NCBI GenBank assembly: GCA_012719195.1
Contig: JAAYAV010000468.1
Coordinates: forward strand, 1-5,824
Reading direction: 5' to 3'
Length of the DNA stretch: 5,824 nucleotides
From: Anaerolineae bacterium
GTDB taxonomy: Bacteria > Chloroflexota > Anaerolineae > DRVO01
Made by a program: the position numbers and the translations under genes. Shown here piece by piece: positions 5,505-5,824 of this stretch (positions are counted from its first letter, which is position 1; each line of letters begins with the position of its first letter). Under the pieces are notes generated by a model that made no database searches, was not told the origin of the DNA, and saw only the letters and a program-made list of their open reading frames with translations.

Positions 5505-5824
5505 CGCAATATGGACAGCACCACGGTTGACCAAATCATCTACATCGGCCAGCTGATGTACGAGCGGTTCCTCACCGACGCCGCCGGCGGAAACGTCAGT
5601 ACCAAGGTCGGCGACCACATCTACCTCACCCCGCGGTACGCCGGCGCTCGCTACCACTGGCGCCTGAGACGCGACCTGGTGAACGTGCTTGACCTCGAAC
5701 GCAACGTCCTCCACGGACCTAGCCCCATCTCGCGCGAAAGCGACATGCACCTCGCCCTCTACGAGGCCTTCCCCCAGATCGGCAGCGTCATCCACGCCCA
5801 CGCCCCCAATCTCATGGTGTTCTC
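5496..5824 (+). CDS. class II aldolase/adducin-family protein, N-terminal part
   Basis: 109 codons are visible before the right edge cuts the gene; whole family members are usually about 200-260 residues. The fold is recognisable from GGNVS (31-35), the catalytic-acid region SRESDMHLALYEAFP with E81, and VIHAHAPN with H100 and H102, the first two zinc ligands of the family. By analogy it would be a soluble, zinc-dependent enzyme that cleaves a phosphorylated sugar (as FucA and RhaD do) or epimerises one (as AraD does). The phosphate-binding loop is unusual: where FucA-type enzymes have TPSG, this one reads TPRYAGARYHW (45-55), so the substrate cannot be named. Start chosen at GTG because of GGGAGG upstream. 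It is divergent from the UbiA-family gene, with an 86-base gap, and no shared role is evident. Confidence 0.85.
   Translation, partial: MTQRNMDSTTVDQIIYIGQLMYERFLTDAAGGNVSTKVGDHIYLTPRYAGARYHWRLRRDLVNVLDLERNVLHGPSPISRESDMHLALYEAFPQIGSVIHAHAPNLMVF

Noticed and set aside
5488..5516. TTGACT as a -35 box for a promoter inside the aldolase start
   Set aside because: No acceptable -10 hexamer lies 15-19 bases downstream, and it would fall within the coding sequence.
5493..5801. 102-codon minus-strand open frame at the right end
   Set aside because: It is antisense to the class II aldolase, whose conserved GGNVS and HAH motifs establish the plus-strand frame.
1..5824. Mobile elements, tRNA/rRNA genes, CRISPR arrays, phage genes
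   Set aside because: No transposase or phage-like protein, long terminal inverted repeats, spaced direct repeats or tRNA-like cloverleaf was found. The region looks like ordinary chromosomal housekeeping and envelope DNA.

Overview
The window reads as chromosomal DNA of a GC-rich, non-pathogen-like bacterium, most likely a member of the Chloroflexota. The strongest pointer is the gene on the minus strand at the left edge. It joins a GT39/PMT-type membrane glycosyltransferase to the start of a DUF2298 ('Chlor_Arch_YYY') module, a family known mainly from Chloroflexi and Archaea. Taxonomy is inferred from protein character only; no rRNA or other marker is present. Coding density is high, codon use looks uniform, and I saw no mobile element, tRNA, rRNA or CRISPR.

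Layout. (1) 1-2676, minus: 892 codons of a large polytopic membrane protein, open at the left edge. (2) 2677-2875: a divergent intergenic region with a sigma70-like promoter for the rightward gene, then a GC-rich hairpin with a T-rich tract, then a good Shine-Dalgarno site. (3) 2876-4510, plus: a full-length CTP synthase (pyrG). (4) 4507-5409, minus: a UbiA-superfamily prenyltransferase resembling decaprenyl-phosphate phosphoribosyltransferase. It converges on pyrG, and the two stop codons share one CTAG palindrome. (5) 5410-5495: a short divergent intergenic region in which a promoter sits at leaderless distance from the prenyltransferase ATG. (6) 5496-5824, plus: the first 109 codons of a class II aldolase/adducin-family protein, cut by the right edge.

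How the genes may work together. The GT-C-type membrane protein and the phosphoribosyltransferase both belong to the world of polyprenyl-phosphate-linked sugars at the membrane. One could make a lipid-linked pentose and the other could consume a lipid-linked sugar, but that pairing is inference. CTP synthase is housekeeping pyrimidine metabolism. The aldolase belongs to sugar metabolism and has no evident tie to its neighbours.

The most interesting signal is the pyrG leader. The predicted transcript starts with GGGC, and those bases form the 5' arm of a terminator-like hairpin although no plus-strand gene lies upstream to be terminated. This resembles, without copying, the CTP-sensing attenuation by reiterative transcription known for Bacillus subtilis pyrG.
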